Shown: piece after piece, positions 45,001 through 53,532 of the stretch | How positions within the stretch are numbered: the stretch's first letter is position 1 | How the letters are laid out: the number at the start of each line of letters is the position of its first letter | Source: G965204755 sp965243415 | GTDB taxonomy: Bacteria; Acidobacteriota; Vicinamibacteria; Marinacidobacterales; Marinacidobacteraceae | Direction of reading: 5' to 3' | NCBI GenBank assembly: GCA_965243415.1 | Contig: OZ251549.1 | Coordinates: 2,976,001 to 3,040,000, forward strand | Length of the DNA: 64,000 nucleotides | Translations under genes and position numbers: made by a program | The notes under the pieces: model-generated | Seen by the model: only the letters and a program-made list of their open reading frames with translations | The model's database searches: none | Told to the model about the DNA's origin: nothing

Positions 45001-46536
45001 GGCGTCGAAAACCTGGTGCAGCGTCTGCCCCGGTCGCTGGTCGAGCATCTCGACGGGGAAGGGGCCGGTATGGATCCGCGCCGGGTCGCCGAGGCGGCCA
45101 TCGCGGTGTTCCATACCGACGCGCTCCGGGAGTATCGGCACTGTCTGGAGGACCTGGCTCCGCCGCGGCAGTTGTCCGGGTCGTGGCCGGCGGTGGCGTT
45201 CGTCGAGTCGCTCGGGTTCCCGGTGGAATGGGCCGGGGAGCGGGGTCGGAAACGCGAGCCGTACCTCGAAGTCGAAGGGCGATTCCGGCTGCCGCCGCTC
45301 CACGACTACCAGCAGGTCATCGTGGACCGGGTGCGCGACCTGCTGCGGAAGGGCTCGGCGGCCCCGAAGGCGCGGCGGGGAATGATCAGTCTGCCGACCG
45401 GCGCCGGCAAGACCCGCGTCGCTGTCGAGGCCATCGTCGGGGCGATCGTCGCCGGGGATTACGAAGGCGGCGTCCTCTGGGTCGCGGACCGCGACGAACT
45501 CTGCGAACAGGGGGTCCAGGCCTGGCGGGAGGCCTGGTCGGCGAAGGGCGCGCAGGGAGTGCGCCTCCGCATCTCGCGGATGTGGGGGAGCCAGCCGGGC
45601 GCCGTGGAGACCTCCGGGCCGCAGGTCGTCGTGGCGACGATCCAGACGCTCTCCCGGCGGCTGCAGCAGCCGGCGTACGACTTCCTGCGCCGATTCCGGC
45701 TGGTGGTCTTCGACGAGGCGCACCGCACGCTGGCGCCGACCTTCACTTCCGCGATGGAGGAATTGGGATTGAAGTATCGGCGGGAAGCGGACGAGCCGTA
45801 CCTGCTGGGACTGACGGCGACGCCGTACCGCGGATACAACGAGGAGGAGACGCGCTGGTTGGCGAACCGGTACGGGAAGAACCGGCTGGACGCCGGCGCG
45901 TTCGCCGCGGACGACTCCGAGACCGTCGTGGCGGAACTGCAGCGGCAGCGGGTCCTCGCGGAAGCGGATCAACAGGTCATACCGGGTATGGAACTGGAGA
46001 TGACGCCCGAGGAGCGCCGCGAGATGGAGCGACAGCCGCAGTGGCTCCCGGAAGAAGTCGAACGGCGGATCGGACGGGACCCGGAACGCACCGAGCGCAT
46101 CCTCGAAGCGCTGCGGCACCGCCGGCCGGCGACCGGCCCGACCCTCATCTTCGCCACTTCGGTCGAGAACGCCGAGACCATCTCCGCGCTGCTGAATCTC
46201 CGCGGCGTCGTCGCGCGCGCCGTCAGCGGCGGCACGCACCGGGGAACCAGGCGGCGCATCGTCGAAGGGTTCCGCGCCGGGGAGATCGAAGTCCTGGTGA
46301 ACTACGGGGTCTTCCGGGAAGGGTTCGACGCCCCGAAGACGCGCACCATCATCGTGGCGCGTCCGGTGTACAGCCCGAACCTCTACTTCCAGATGATCGG
46401 CCGCGGGCTGCGCGGGACGAAGAACGGCGGGAACGACCGCTGTCTCATCCTGAATGTCCGGGACAACATCCGGAACTTCGACCGCCGGCTGGCGTTCACC
46501 GACCTGGACTGGCTCTGGGCCGACGCGGGCCGGTAA
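42031..46536 (+). CDS. Hsp90-like (sacsin-type) ATPase fused to SF2 helicase
   Basis: The 1,501-residue protein joins two engines. The N-terminus is a GHKL/Hsp90-like ATPase: N-box IVELIQNGSDAL (~residue 64), G1 CADNGEALD (~101) and G2 IGMFGLGFKAVL (~130). The C-terminus is an SF2 helicase: Walker A LPTGAGKT (~1121), FDEAH (~1227), LGLTATPYRGY (~1265), FATSVENAE (~1373) and QMIGRGLRG (~1453). About 900 residues between them match nothing I recognise. Sacsin-like ATPases joined to helicases occur in bacterial defence loci, so an anti-phage role is likely but unproven. It is a lone gene between def and a copA remnant. Confidence 0.85.
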   Translation: MSPAPSGAVAAGGDWEGPEGAIGRYVREESDRTLRSYAAQPTLVVEHANLEDDTAGGGYADRQIVELIQNGSDALSGGAGSGSDSGGGRIAIHLTERRLCCADNGEALDEDGARALMFSHLSPKRQAREIGMFGLGFKAVLGVSDAPEFYSRSGSFRFARGWALRRLREVVPDAARGPVLRLAEPVAPAEAAREDGVLRDLMTWATNIVVLPLKPGVHGRLARQMREFPAPFLLFVGHVRELTLRGHRDAGGGGVSGPAGAPVTRFEVRQHDPVHHSLRSDGVEREWEVFHRVHRLSDAAAGEWRPGRGRTEIPLWWAYPADRRDRDRYRHFWAYFPTGTASLVPGILNAPWKTNEDRQNLLPGAYNDELIRSAADLIVEELPALGTDEDPARHLDALPRRREAGDSDQSERLRDLLLSGVKYRPIVPDQRGVLRPVEEVRYPPTGASPAALERWADYPRRPPDWLHPSGARRDRLATIERLYPRQGRKKQRLPAASSAGWLEALFERVSKREHPEAAKAALQTAALLPDEAWSWDGVGDIALSASGKRVPVSAGKLFLPGDGEGYGEGDGERVELPPDSVVHPALAGDRETRAALIELGIGPPPAEAAFRLAAAALFEPLTQPETPVLERFWKRLHAIAPERRPEAVEEMRKQYFSDEWRRTRLERRLWVRTRAGVFRRTDSALRPGTIRSADDEEDAGCVVDTDFHESDEALLDRLGAVDRPEARRDLTAEPWYSEYERQRIEKYREECRRRGDGRPRADYCELRNRKGAGPLTVLSLLSPGGAEVYTRALLRLEASFRDWTMAHKTGNYLSVSLRNPVLDFVEEHGWIRTAAGFVRFREALGSPPGNEEALRVLLRYPQAARIREAFDLADPTPTFFGEGEPEPLLEVWPGLERHLPDDRKECDLRPCERIRGLEDLHCAVHRGNVYLVRSGDDLEDLVAVAEELDLDLPERELRDIADGRTPAEVERRRAAIRDLPTTADRLVAAVGVENLVQRLPRSLVEHLDGEGAGMDPRRVAEAAIAVFHTDALREYRHCLEDLAPPRQLSGSWPAVAFVESLGFPVEWAGERGRKREPYLEVEGRFRLPPLHDYQQVIVDRVRDLLRKGSAAPKARRGMISLPTGAGKTRVAVEAIVGAIVAGDYEGGVLWVADRDELCEQGVQAWREAWSAKGAQGVRLRISRMWGSQPGAVETSGPQVVVATIQTLSRRLQQPAYDFLRRFRLVVFDEAHRTLAPTFTSAMEELGLKYRREADEPYLLGLTATPYRGYNEEETRWLANRYGKNRLDAGAFAADDSETVVAELQRQRVLAEADQQVIPGMELEMTPEERREMERQPQWLPEEVERRIGRDPERTERILEALRHRRPATGPTLIFATSVENAETISALLNLRGVVARAVSGGTHRGTRRRIVEGFRAGEIEVLVNYGVFREGFDAPKTRTIIVARPVYSPNLYFQMIGRGLRGTKNGGNDRCLILNVRDNIRNFDRRLAFTDLDWLWADAGR

Positions 46537-46550
46537 GCCGGACGGCCGGC

Positions 46551-46710
46551 TCCGGGGACCGGGCGGGGGAGGCGGTGGGCGTTCTCCACGACCGAGTTCG
46601 AGGGTCGGGTCAGGGCGGCGGCGACCTCCGGGCAGAGGAGGGCGCCGGCGGCGGTGGCGAAGGCGGGGATCGCCGCGGGGTCGCCGGCAAAGGCCCGGAA
46701 CGGGAGGGGC
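46551..46710 (-). pseudogene. Fragment of a copper P-type ATPase C-terminus
   Basis: The minus-strand translation FRAFAGDPAAIPAFATAAG, continuing ALLCPEVAAAL and SVVENAHRLPRPVPG, aligns with the last ~55 residues of the intact copA at 48734-51175 (FWAFAYNTAAIPLAAG, ALLSPEVAAAA, SVVANALRLRRPIP). A few residues are missing, the membrane-helix pattern is broken and no upstream ATPase sequence remains. It is a decayed copy of a copA 3' end, about 2 kb from the functional gene. Confidence 0.75.
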
Positions 46711-47109
46711 GGCCGCGCGCCGGCGTCTCCGGCGGGCGTCGCCGGGCCCGCGAGCCGGCCGGGGCCGGAGGGTGCCCGCAGGGCCCGGGAGCCGAAGTGG
46801 TGGAGGAGGCATCCCGTCATCCCGAGGGAAGGCAGGGCGGCGCCGGGCGTGAGGGCCGATGCGGCGATCGGGCGGCCGGCGGACGCTGCGGGCGCACCGG
46901 GGGACGCCGGGCAGCAGCAGCGCCGCGAACGAGAACACGCCGCGCACCTTCACCGGCAGATTCGGTGAGAGTGGCCCCGGGTCGAATTTCGAAGCCGAGG
47001 CCGGCGTGATCTTGGCGATCCGTGTCGGATCCCGCGGTGCGTGGACCCGAGGACGCCCGGCCGGCAGCGAGCGGCGGAGCGCGGCCGTCGAGGAGGGGGC
47101 CGGCGCCCC
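46711..47109. other. Gene-poor stretch between copA remnant and outer-membrane protein
   Basis: No supported gene. On the minus strand a GTG near 46953 opens a peptide with a short hydrophobic start (VFSFAALLLPG) that could be a decayed signal sequence, but it runs into low-complexity arginine- and proline-rich residues. The region is probably the debris of the lost copA-like locus. Confidence 0.4.
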
Positions 47110-47955
47110 TCAGAACTTGAAAGAGACCTTCACCCGGAGGTCCTGCTCGACCGTCTGGCCGCCGCCGTTCAGCTGGCGCCGGAAACCGACGGCGACCCCG
47201 AAGGCCTGCCGCCGGTACGCGAACCCGGGGCCCGCCCGGAGGGGGAAGCGCCCGCTGCCGATCCCGGTCGCGAAGTCTTCCTCGTAGAACGCTTCGCCGG
47301 TCAGATACCAACGGTCCGCGAACCGGAAGGCGAGTCCGGTCCCGATCTCGAGTTCGACTCCCATCTCGGTTTGCAACCGGTCGCCGCCGGCCCCTGCCTC
47401 GGCGGCCTGACTCCGGGTAGCGTGGCTGGCCTGGGCCGAGACATTGGTCTGCCAGGTCAAACGGCCCTCGAGGAAGTGCTTCCAGAGCGCGATTCCGGAC
47501 TCCAGGGCGAGATCCCGCTGCCCCCGGCCCGGCGTGTACCGGGCGCTCCACAGCGCCGAGAGCCCGACGACCTCCTGCGCGGCGTCGAGGAGCAGGTGCT
47601 TCCCCTGCAGGTCCACGCCGGCGAAGTCGGGCGCGTACCCGGCGAGGCCGGGAAGGGAGTCGGGAACGAACGGTCCGGCCGAGTCCGGCGTCTGCAGGCG
47701 GATCTGCCCGACGAGGGAGAAGGCGTTCGAGAGCCCGTATTCGACCGAGGCGGCATGGTCGAAGGCCGAGGACTCGCCCGGCCCCTCGTCGAACGGGGCG
47801 GTCATCTTGTGCTGCACCTTCATGGCCCCCTCCGGGCGCGGCTTGGCGGTGGAGAGGAACGCGAACTGGGCCGATGCCGGGACCGCCCAGGCGCAGAGCA
47901 CAACGAGGACGGCCGGCAGCCGGTGCCGGCAGGAGCCGGTGAGGCGTGGACGCAT
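47110..47955 (-). CDS. Outer-membrane beta-barrel protein
   Basis: About 281 residues from the ATG at 47955. A signal peptide (RLPAVLVVLCAWAVPASAQ) is followed by alternating amphipathic strands and ends in KVSFKF, the terminal phenylalanine typical of Bam-inserted barrels. The opening FAFLSTAKPRPEGAMKVQHKM and strand patterns recall porin-like proteins of unknown cargo (DUF6662-like). It lies between a copA remnant and copA, so a role in metal handling is possible but unsupported. A TATAAT box sits about 75 bases upstream in the most AT-rich stretch of the window, suggesting strong or regulated expression. Confidence 0.75.
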   Translation of the reverse strand: MRPRLTGSCRHRLPAVLVVLCAWAVPASAQFAFLSTAKPRPEGAMKVQHKMTAPFDEGPGESSAFDHAASVEYGLSNAFSLVGQIRLQTPDSAGPFVPDSLPGLAGYAPDFAGVDLQGKHLLLDAAQEVVGLSALWSARYTPGRGQRDLALESGIALWKHFLEGRLTWQTNVSAQASHATRSQAAEAGAGGDRLQTEMGVELEIGTGLAFRFADRWYLTGEAFYEEDFATGIGSGRFPLRAGPGFAYRRQAFGVAVGFRRQLNGGGQTVEQDLRVKVSFKF

Positions 47956-48029
47956 GGGGACTTCCGTCTCGGGGACTGCGGTCGGCTGAGGCGATCGGCC
48001 TCGGCTCGATCGGGCGGGCATCTGTGAAC

Positions 48030-48035
48030 ATTATA
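48030..48035 (-). promoter_or_regulatory. -10 box (TATAAT) for the outer-membrane protein gene
   Basis: A perfect TATAAT on the minus strand lies inside about 45 bases of AT-rich sequence, exceptional in this window. The -35 region is not consensus, which could mean an activator is required. Confidence 0.55.
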
Positions 48036-48642
48036 TTACAAAATGATGAATAGAATGCGAACGAAAGGTGAATCGGAGGGTCGGCCCCGGCCGGCGCCAC
48101 CGGGTGGCGCGGAGGCGGCGGGGCCGAGGCGGGGGTGAAGGCGCGGGCCGGGGCGGTGAAGGGGGCGCGGAAGGTGTGGCGTACCGGGGAGGAAGGGGAA
48201 GGGGCGCCGCGCGACGCCCGCCGCGGCGAACTCCACCGGGCCTGGCCGACTGGCCCGAACCGGCCGACCGGGAGCTCGGGCGCGCGGAACGGCGTCCGCA
48301 CTTCCACCGGCCCCAACGGCGGGTGGAGAGCGGACCCGGCTGACGACTCCGCCGCCTTCGCCCTGCTGCGGCCGCTCCGCCGGTGTGGCGACCGCCGGTA
48401 TCCGAGGCAGCCGCCCGGAGAGGGCCGCCGGCGGCGCGCTCCACGACGGGACGCCTGCGAGCGTGCTTCCCACCGTCCCGGGCCACCCCCGACGCCGGGC
48501 GGATCTACCGGACCGCCCACCCCGCTCTTCCCCGCAACGCGGCCCGGTCCGGTCCCCGGACGAACTCCGCGCCGCCCGCGGACCCCGCTACCCGGAAGCA
48601 GGGTTTCCGGGGTTCACCCTTCTTTCGCTGTAAGAAGAGTTC

Positions 48643-48661
48643 CTTCGCCGAACCGGCGAAG
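48643..48661 (-). terminator. Perfect hairpin downstream of copA
   Basis: CTTCGCCG and CGGCGAAG form a perfect 8-bp stem with an AAC loop, about 73 bases beyond the copA stop. No U-tract follows, so it may be a processing or attenuation structure instead. Confidence 0.4.
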
Positions 48662-48733
48662 TCAGGTTCCCCGGGGACGGGAGGACTGCGGGAAGGACTG
48701 CGGCGCCGGCGCGGGCCGGGCGGCCGGACCGGC

Positions 48734-51175
48734 TCAGGGGATCGGGCGGCGGAGGCGGAGGGCGTTCGCCACGACGGAGATCGAGGACAGGGCCATGGCG
48801 GCGGCGGCGACTTCCGGGGAGAGGAGGGCGCCGGTGGCCGGGTAGAAGACACCGGCGGCGAGGGGGATCGCCGCGGTGTTGTACGCGAAAGCCCAGAACA
48901 GGTTCTGGCGGATGATGCGGACCGCGCGGCGGGAGAGGCGGACCGCGGCGCTGACCAGCCGGAGGTCGGGGCGGATCAGGGTCACCGGGGCAGCCTCCCG
49001 GGCGACTTCGGCGCCGGCGGCGAAGGCGACCCCGACCTCCGCGCGGGCGAGGGCCGGGGCGTCGTTGATGCCGTCGCCGACCATGGCGACGGCGCCGTGG
49101 CGCTCCCGCAGGCGGTCGAGGGCGGCGAGTTTGTCCTCGGGGAGCAGGCCGCCTTCGGTGGCGCGGATTCCGGCGGCCGCCCCGGCGGCGGCCACCGCTT
49201 CGGGCGAATCTCCGGAGAGGAGGGTGATCGGGAGCCCGTCTTCGGCCAGGCGCCGGATCGCTTCCGCCGCCTCGGGGCGCAGGCCGTCGCGGAACTCCAC
49301 CCCTCCGAGGAGGTCGGCGCGGCCGGCCTCATCCACGACGACCACCAGGAGCCGGCCCGGTCCCGCCTCGGCCCCGGTCCCGGCGGTGCTCCGGGACGAA
49401 TCCGTCGGCCCGGCGTCGGCGCCCTCCGTCTCCGGGGGCGGAGGACGGGCAGGTTCGTTTCGGGGTCTGCCCGGGGGTCGGGCGCCGCGCTCCCGGGCCA
49501 GACGGGCGCTCCCGACGAGGACGCGCTCACCGGTCTCGAGTGCGGCGGAGACCCCGCGGCCGGGCAGCGCTTCGAACCGGCGCAGCGGGGTCAGCGGAAC
49601 CCCCCGCTCCCGGGCGTGGGCGAGCAGGGCGGCGCCGAGCGGGTGTTCCGAACCCTGCTCGGCGGAGGCGGCCAGGCGCAGCAACTCCCCGGGCCCGACG
49701 CCGGGCGCCGGTTCCACCCGGGCGACTTCGGGCTCGCCGGTGGTCAGGGTTCCGGTCTTGTCCAGCCCCACCGCCCGCACCGCGGAGAGTCCTTCCAGCG
49801 CGGCGCCGTTCCGGAAGAGGATGCCGCTGCGGGCGCTCCGGCCGGTGGCGACGAGGACCGCGATCGGCGCCGCGAGGCCGATGGCGCAGGGGCAGGCGAC
49901 GACGAGCACCGCGACCGCCCTCGCGATCGCGAAGCCGGCCTCCGCGCCGGCGAGGAGCCAGACGGCGACCGAGAGGGCGGCCAGCACCATCACGATCGGG
50001 ACGAAGACCCCGGCGACCCGGTCGGCGGCGCGCTGGAGCGGGATCTTCTCGGCCTGCGCCCGGCGCACCGCCGCGGCGATGCGGGCCAGGGTGCTCTCCG
50101 CCGCCGGCCGGCGGACTTCGAGGTCGAAGAATCCCCGGAGGTTCATCGCGCCGGCGCGGACCGGGTCGGAGACCGCGCGTTCGACCGGGACGCTCTCCCC
50201 GGTGATGGCGGACTCGTCGAGGCTGGCGCCGCCGCGGACGATGCGCCCGTCGAGGGGTACCCGCTCGCCGGGGCGCACCCGGAGGTGTTCCCCGACGGCC
50301 ACCGTGTCCACCGGAACCGCGGTCTCGGCGCCGCCGCGGAGCACCGTCGCCGTGCGGGGGGTCAGCGCGAAGAGCCCGGCCAGCGCCTCCGAGGCCCGCC
50401 CCTGCGCCCGGGTCTCGAAGAACCGCCCCAGGCAGACGATGGCCACGACCAGCGCCGCGGTGTCGAAGAAGAGCGGCCCTCCCGGTCGGAACAGGGCCAC
50501 TACCGAGGCCGCGTACGCGGTTCCCGCGCCGAGGCCGATGAGGCTGTCCATCCCGAAGACCCCGCGGCGGAGGGCGAGTCCGAGGCCGCGGACGAACGGG
50601 ACTCCGTAGAAGCAGACCACCGGGGTCGCCAGCAGGAACTGGAGCCAGGCGCCGGCCGGGGAGTCCCCGAGGGCGCTCATGCGGACGCCCATGGCCGAGA
50701 AAGCCAGCGCCAGGGCGGCGGCGACCGGCCCGAACCGGGTCCCGGGCCGGGAAGGGGAGGCGCTCCCGACCTCGGGGGCGCCGGCAGCGGCGGTGGCCGG
50801 TTCGGGAGCTCCGGCCGCGGCGGGGTCGGGGGCGGAGCGGGCCGGGGCTTCCGGGCCTTCGGCGGCCGGAGGGGCGCCGGCGCCGTCGGTCGAGAGGCGG
50901 TACGGGCCGGCCCCGGCGAGCGCCCGGTCGATCTCCTCGCGGAGGAGGCCGCGCTCCGGCGGAAGGGCCGGGCGGGCCGGGGCCAGCCGCACCGCCAGGT
51001 CGCCGGTGGTGAGGCTGACGCTGACTTCTTCCACCCCCGGCACCCGGCTCACCGCCTTCTCGATGCTGAGGACGCAGCCGGCGCAATGCATCCCTTCGAC
51101 CCGCGCTTCGAAGAGCTTCCCGTCGGGGTCGGCGCCCGGCGGCGCCGGCGCGGCGTTCGGGGACGGCGGGGTCAT
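48734..51175 (-). CDS. copA: Copper-translocating P-type ATPase
   Basis: The 813-residue P1B-type ATPase exports copper, probably Cu(I). The N-terminus has one heavy-metal-binding domain with GMHCAGC (~residue 28), then a Pro/Ala-rich linker. Transmembrane helices carry the metal motif CPC (VACPCAIGLAAP, ~430), followed by the phosphorylation site DKTGT, the SEHPLG histidine motif, GDGIND and the late ALSSISVVANALRL helix typical of CopA. A ~35-residue proline-rich insertion sits in the nucleotide-binding domain just before VVVVDE. A remnant of a second copA end lies at 46551-46710. UbiD-like gene 51212-53107 precedes it on the same strand. Confidence 0.95.
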   Translation of the reverse strand: MTPPSPNAAPAPPGADPDGKLFEARVEGMHCAGCVLSIEKAVSRVPGVEEVSVSLTTGDLAVRLAPARPALPPERGLLREEIDRALAGAGPYRLSTDGAGAPPAAEGPEAPARSAPDPAAAGAPEPATAAAGAPEVGSASPSRPGTRFGPVAAALALAFSAMGVRMSALGDSPAGAWLQFLLATPVVCFYGVPFVRGLGLALRRGVFGMDSLIGLGAGTAYAASVVALFRPGGPLFFDTAALVVAIVCLGRFFETRAQGRASEALAGLFALTPRTATVLRGGAETAVPVDTVAVGEHLRVRPGERVPLDGRIVRGGASLDESAITGESVPVERAVSDPVRAGAMNLRGFFDLEVRRPAAESTLARIAAAVRRAQAEKIPLQRAADRVAGVFVPIVMVLAALSVAVWLLAGAEAGFAIARAVAVLVVACPCAIGLAAPIAVLVATGRSARSGILFRNGAALEGLSAVRAVGLDKTGTLTTGEPEVARVEPAPGVGPGELLRLAASAEQGSEHPLGAALLAHARERGVPLTPLRRFEALPGRGVSAALETGERVLVGSARLARERGARPPGRPRNEPARPPPPETEGADAGPTDSSRSTAGTGAEAGPGRLLVVVVDEAGRADLLGGVEFRDGLRPEAAEAIRRLAEDGLPITLLSGDSPEAVAAAGAAAGIRATEGGLLPEDKLAALDRLRERHGAVAMVGDGINDAPALARAEVGVAFAAGAEVAREAAPVTLIRPDLRLVSAAVRLSRRAVRIIRQNLFWAFAYNTAAIPLAAGVFYPATGALLSPEVAAAAMALSSISVVANALRLRRPIP

Positions 51176-51211
51176 GCCTTCGAGATGCCGGGAACGGAAG
51201 TTCCGGGGTTC

Positions 51212-53107
51212 TCAGAGCACCCCGTGGAGCGGCCCGCCGGGGGCGGCCAGGGCGTCCACCCGCCGGGTCACGGCCGGGTCCTCGACCAGCGGCGGCGCGT
51301 GGTGCGGTTTCGACCGGGCATCGATCAGCACCGGCTCCACGCAGCCCCAGTGCTTGTGCTCGAACCGGCCCCGGCGGCCGTGGACATCGTGGGAAGGGTT
51401 CGACCGGGTGAACGACACCCAGAGGAAGTTCCGCAGACTCTCGGCGCAGAACGCCGGGTCGTCGGCGACCACCAGGAGCGGCAGGCCGGAGAGGCCGCCC
51501 GCTCCCCGCCCCCCGCCCCGTTCGAATTCCTCCAGGGCGGCGAAGAGCGGCTCGAAGTCGGCGGCGGCCTGCCGGTAGGACGAGAAGCGGGGCCCGCCGA
51601 CGACCGCGATTCCCGGGAGGACCGGGCGGAGGCCGCGGAACACCGGGGGCAGGGCGTCGCCGAGACCCCGGGGCAGGGTCCGCGCCAGCGAGCGGCGGGG
51701 CGGTCCGGCCCCGGCCACCACCAACTTCGACCCGGCGTTCAGCCCCTCCCCCGAGTAGTCCAGGGTGTCGATCGTCGTCCGGGTCTGGAAGTGGAGGTCG
51801 GAGGCCAGGTCCACCCGTTCCAGGACCCGGGCCAGCAGCGCCGGGAGATCCTCGGCGACGAGGTCGGGAGCGTCCTCCCGGGCGGCGATGAACAGGTACT
51901 TCGCCAGCGAGCACTGCCCGAACCCGAGGATGGCGTTCGCGATGGTCCACAACTCCTGCGGACGGCGCCCGGTGAACGGGGAATACCGCTCGCTGCCCAC
52001 CGCCAGGAGCAGCGGATGCACCCCGGCGGCGTCTACCGCGTGCACCGAGTGCACCCCGGGGAGGCTGGTGGGCACCATCGGTTCGGTGATCTCGTGGATC
52101 AGCCGACCGAAAGTGGTGTCTTCCTGCGGCGGCCGGCCGACCACGGTCAGGGGCCAGACCGCGCCCGGTCGGTGGGTGGTCCGGGTGACGCGCAGCACCG
52201 GGAAGGGGTGCTTCAGGCTGTAATAGCCCAGGTGGTCGCCGAACGGGCCTTCCGGGAGGGTGCGGCCGGGGGCCACCCGGCCGGTGACGGTGAAGTCGGC
52301 GTCGGCGGAGACCACGAAACCGTCGGGGCGCCGGGTCCAGCCGAACCTCCGGCCGGCGAGCATCCCGGCGAAGAGGAGTTCGCTCAGCCCCTCCGGCAGG
52401 GGCATCACCGCCGCCAGGGTGTGCGCCGGGGGGCCGCCCACGAAGATGCTGACCCGCAGCGGTTCGCCCCGCGCTTCGGCGGCGGTGTGGTGGACGCCGA
52501 TCCCGCGGTGGATCTGGTAGTGCATCCCGGCCTCGTCGGGGCCGTACTCGTTCCCCCCGAGTTGGATCCGGTACATCCCCACATTCGAGGCGAGGGGCGC
52601 GCCGAACGGTCCGCTGCGGCCCCCGGCGTCCGGGTCCTCGGTGAAGACCTGGGGGAGGGTGATGAACGGGCCGCCGTCGTCGGGCCAGGAGGTGATCCGC
52701 GGCAGGTCGGCGAAGGGGATGGAGCGGGTCTGGCTCCGGGGTCGGCGCACCCGGCGGGGCAGGGAGTGCGCCGCCGCGGCGGCCGCCCGGGTGAGGGTCC
52801 GCGGCCGGCGCCGGAGGTCGGCGAGTGCCCGGGCCGGGTCCGCCCGGTAGCGGACGGCGGCCCGGGCGGCGGCGAGGCCGTGGCGCAGCAGGAACCGGGC
52901 GCGCTCGATGGTGCCGAAGAGGTTCGAGACGCAGGGGAACCGAGAGCCCGCCACCCGCTCGAACAGGAGCGCCGGCGCCCCGGCGGCGTAGGCGCGCCGC
53001 TGGATCTCGGCGACTTCGAGATGGCCGTCGACCGGGTCCGGGATGCGGACGAGCATCCGGTGGCGCTCGAGGTCGGAAACGGCGTCTCCGAGGGAGCGGT
53101 ACGGCAT
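51212..53107 (-). CDS. UbiD family decarboxylase
   Basis: The 631-residue protein belongs to the prenylated-FMN-dependent decarboxylases. Family features include the N-terminal PYRSLGDAVSDLERH, the central LGGNEYGPDEAGMHYQIHRGIGVHH, the GGPPAHTLAAVMPLPEGLSELLFAG stretch, and the C-terminal KHWGCVEPVLIDARSKPHH. UbiD itself removes the carboxylate in ubiquinone synthesis; many relatives act on other aromatic or unsaturated acids, so the substrate is open. The family is usually ~490 residues, so this one belongs to a longer subgroup. No prenyltransferase (UbiX) gene is visible nearby. The ATG at 53107 follows a TAGTCT hexamer by about ten bases. Confidence 0.88.
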   Translation of the reverse strand: MPYRSLGDAVSDLERHRMLVRIPDPVDGHLEVAEIQRRAYAAGAPALLFERVAGSRFPCVSNLFGTIERARFLLRHGLAAARAAVRYRADPARALADLRRRPRTLTRAAAAAAHSLPRRVRRPRSQTRSIPFADLPRITSWPDDGGPFITLPQVFTEDPDAGGRSGPFGAPLASNVGMYRIQLGGNEYGPDEAGMHYQIHRGIGVHHTAAEARGEPLRVSIFVGGPPAHTLAAVMPLPEGLSELLFAGMLAGRRFGWTRRPDGFVVSADADFTVTGRVAPGRTLPEGPFGDHLGYYSLKHPFPVLRVTRTTHRPGAVWPLTVVGRPPQEDTTFGRLIHEITEPMVPTSLPGVHSVHAVDAAGVHPLLLAVGSERYSPFTGRRPQELWTIANAILGFGQCSLAKYLFIAAREDAPDLVAEDLPALLARVLERVDLASDLHFQTRTTIDTLDYSGEGLNAGSKLVVAGAGPPRRSLARTLPRGLGDALPPVFRGLRPVLPGIAVVGGPRFSSYRQAAADFEPLFAALEEFERGGGRGAGGLSGLPLLVVADDPAFCAESLRNFLWVSFTRSNPSHDVHGRRGRFEHKHWGCVEPVLIDARSKPHHAPPLVEDPAVTRRVDALAAPGGPLHGVL

Positions 53108-53387
53108 CGGCGGCGAGAGACTAGCCCCACGGCGCCGCGTCTCCCGTTCGTCCGGCGCGGGGTCGGCGCCGCCGCTTCCCCGCGCTTCGGGCGGTTCCGG
53201 CCGGCCCGGGAGTTCGGGGAGGACTCGGCCGGGACCGGGGAGCCCCGGACGCCGCGTCGCCGGGGGCGATGGCCCGGCCCGGGATTCGGTGGCCCGACGG
53301 GGCCACCCCGAGGCCGGCGTGCGCCGGGAAGACCGGCAGATTCGGCAGGGGGCGGGTCGGCCGCTCTCCCTCGCCGGGCGGTGTCTC

Positions 53388-53426
53388 TTGACATTCCACC
53401 CGCAATTCACTAATCGTTCATGGAAC
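53388..53426 (+). promoter_or_regulatory. Promoter and palindrome upstream of the TonB receptor
   Basis: A perfect TTGACA (53388-53393) is followed 15-17 bases later by overlapping -10 candidates ACTAAT and TAATCG. The palindrome GTTCATGGAAC (53416-53426) sits where transcription would start and could bind a regulator. The rest of the 425-base gap (53108-53532) shows no gene. Confidence 0.5.
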
Positions 53427-53532
53427 AGTCGCCCGAAATTCACAATTCATGGGCGCCCACCCTCTCCCGCAGGCGGGACCGCCGAGTCCCGGCTGACCAT
53501 CCGCAACCTTCGCCGGAGACCCGCTGCCGATC

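Larger units (their letters stand above)
47956..48733. other. Long intergenic region between the outer-membrane gene and copA
   Basis: About 778 bases without a supported gene. The first ~110 bases hold the leader and an AT-rich promoter (TATAAT at 48030-48035, minus strand) for the outer-membrane protein. The middle is GC-rich with only low-complexity frames. The end has two hairpins, an imperfect CTTCT/AGAAG one near 48620-48637 and a perfect one at 48643-48661. Confidence 0.5.
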
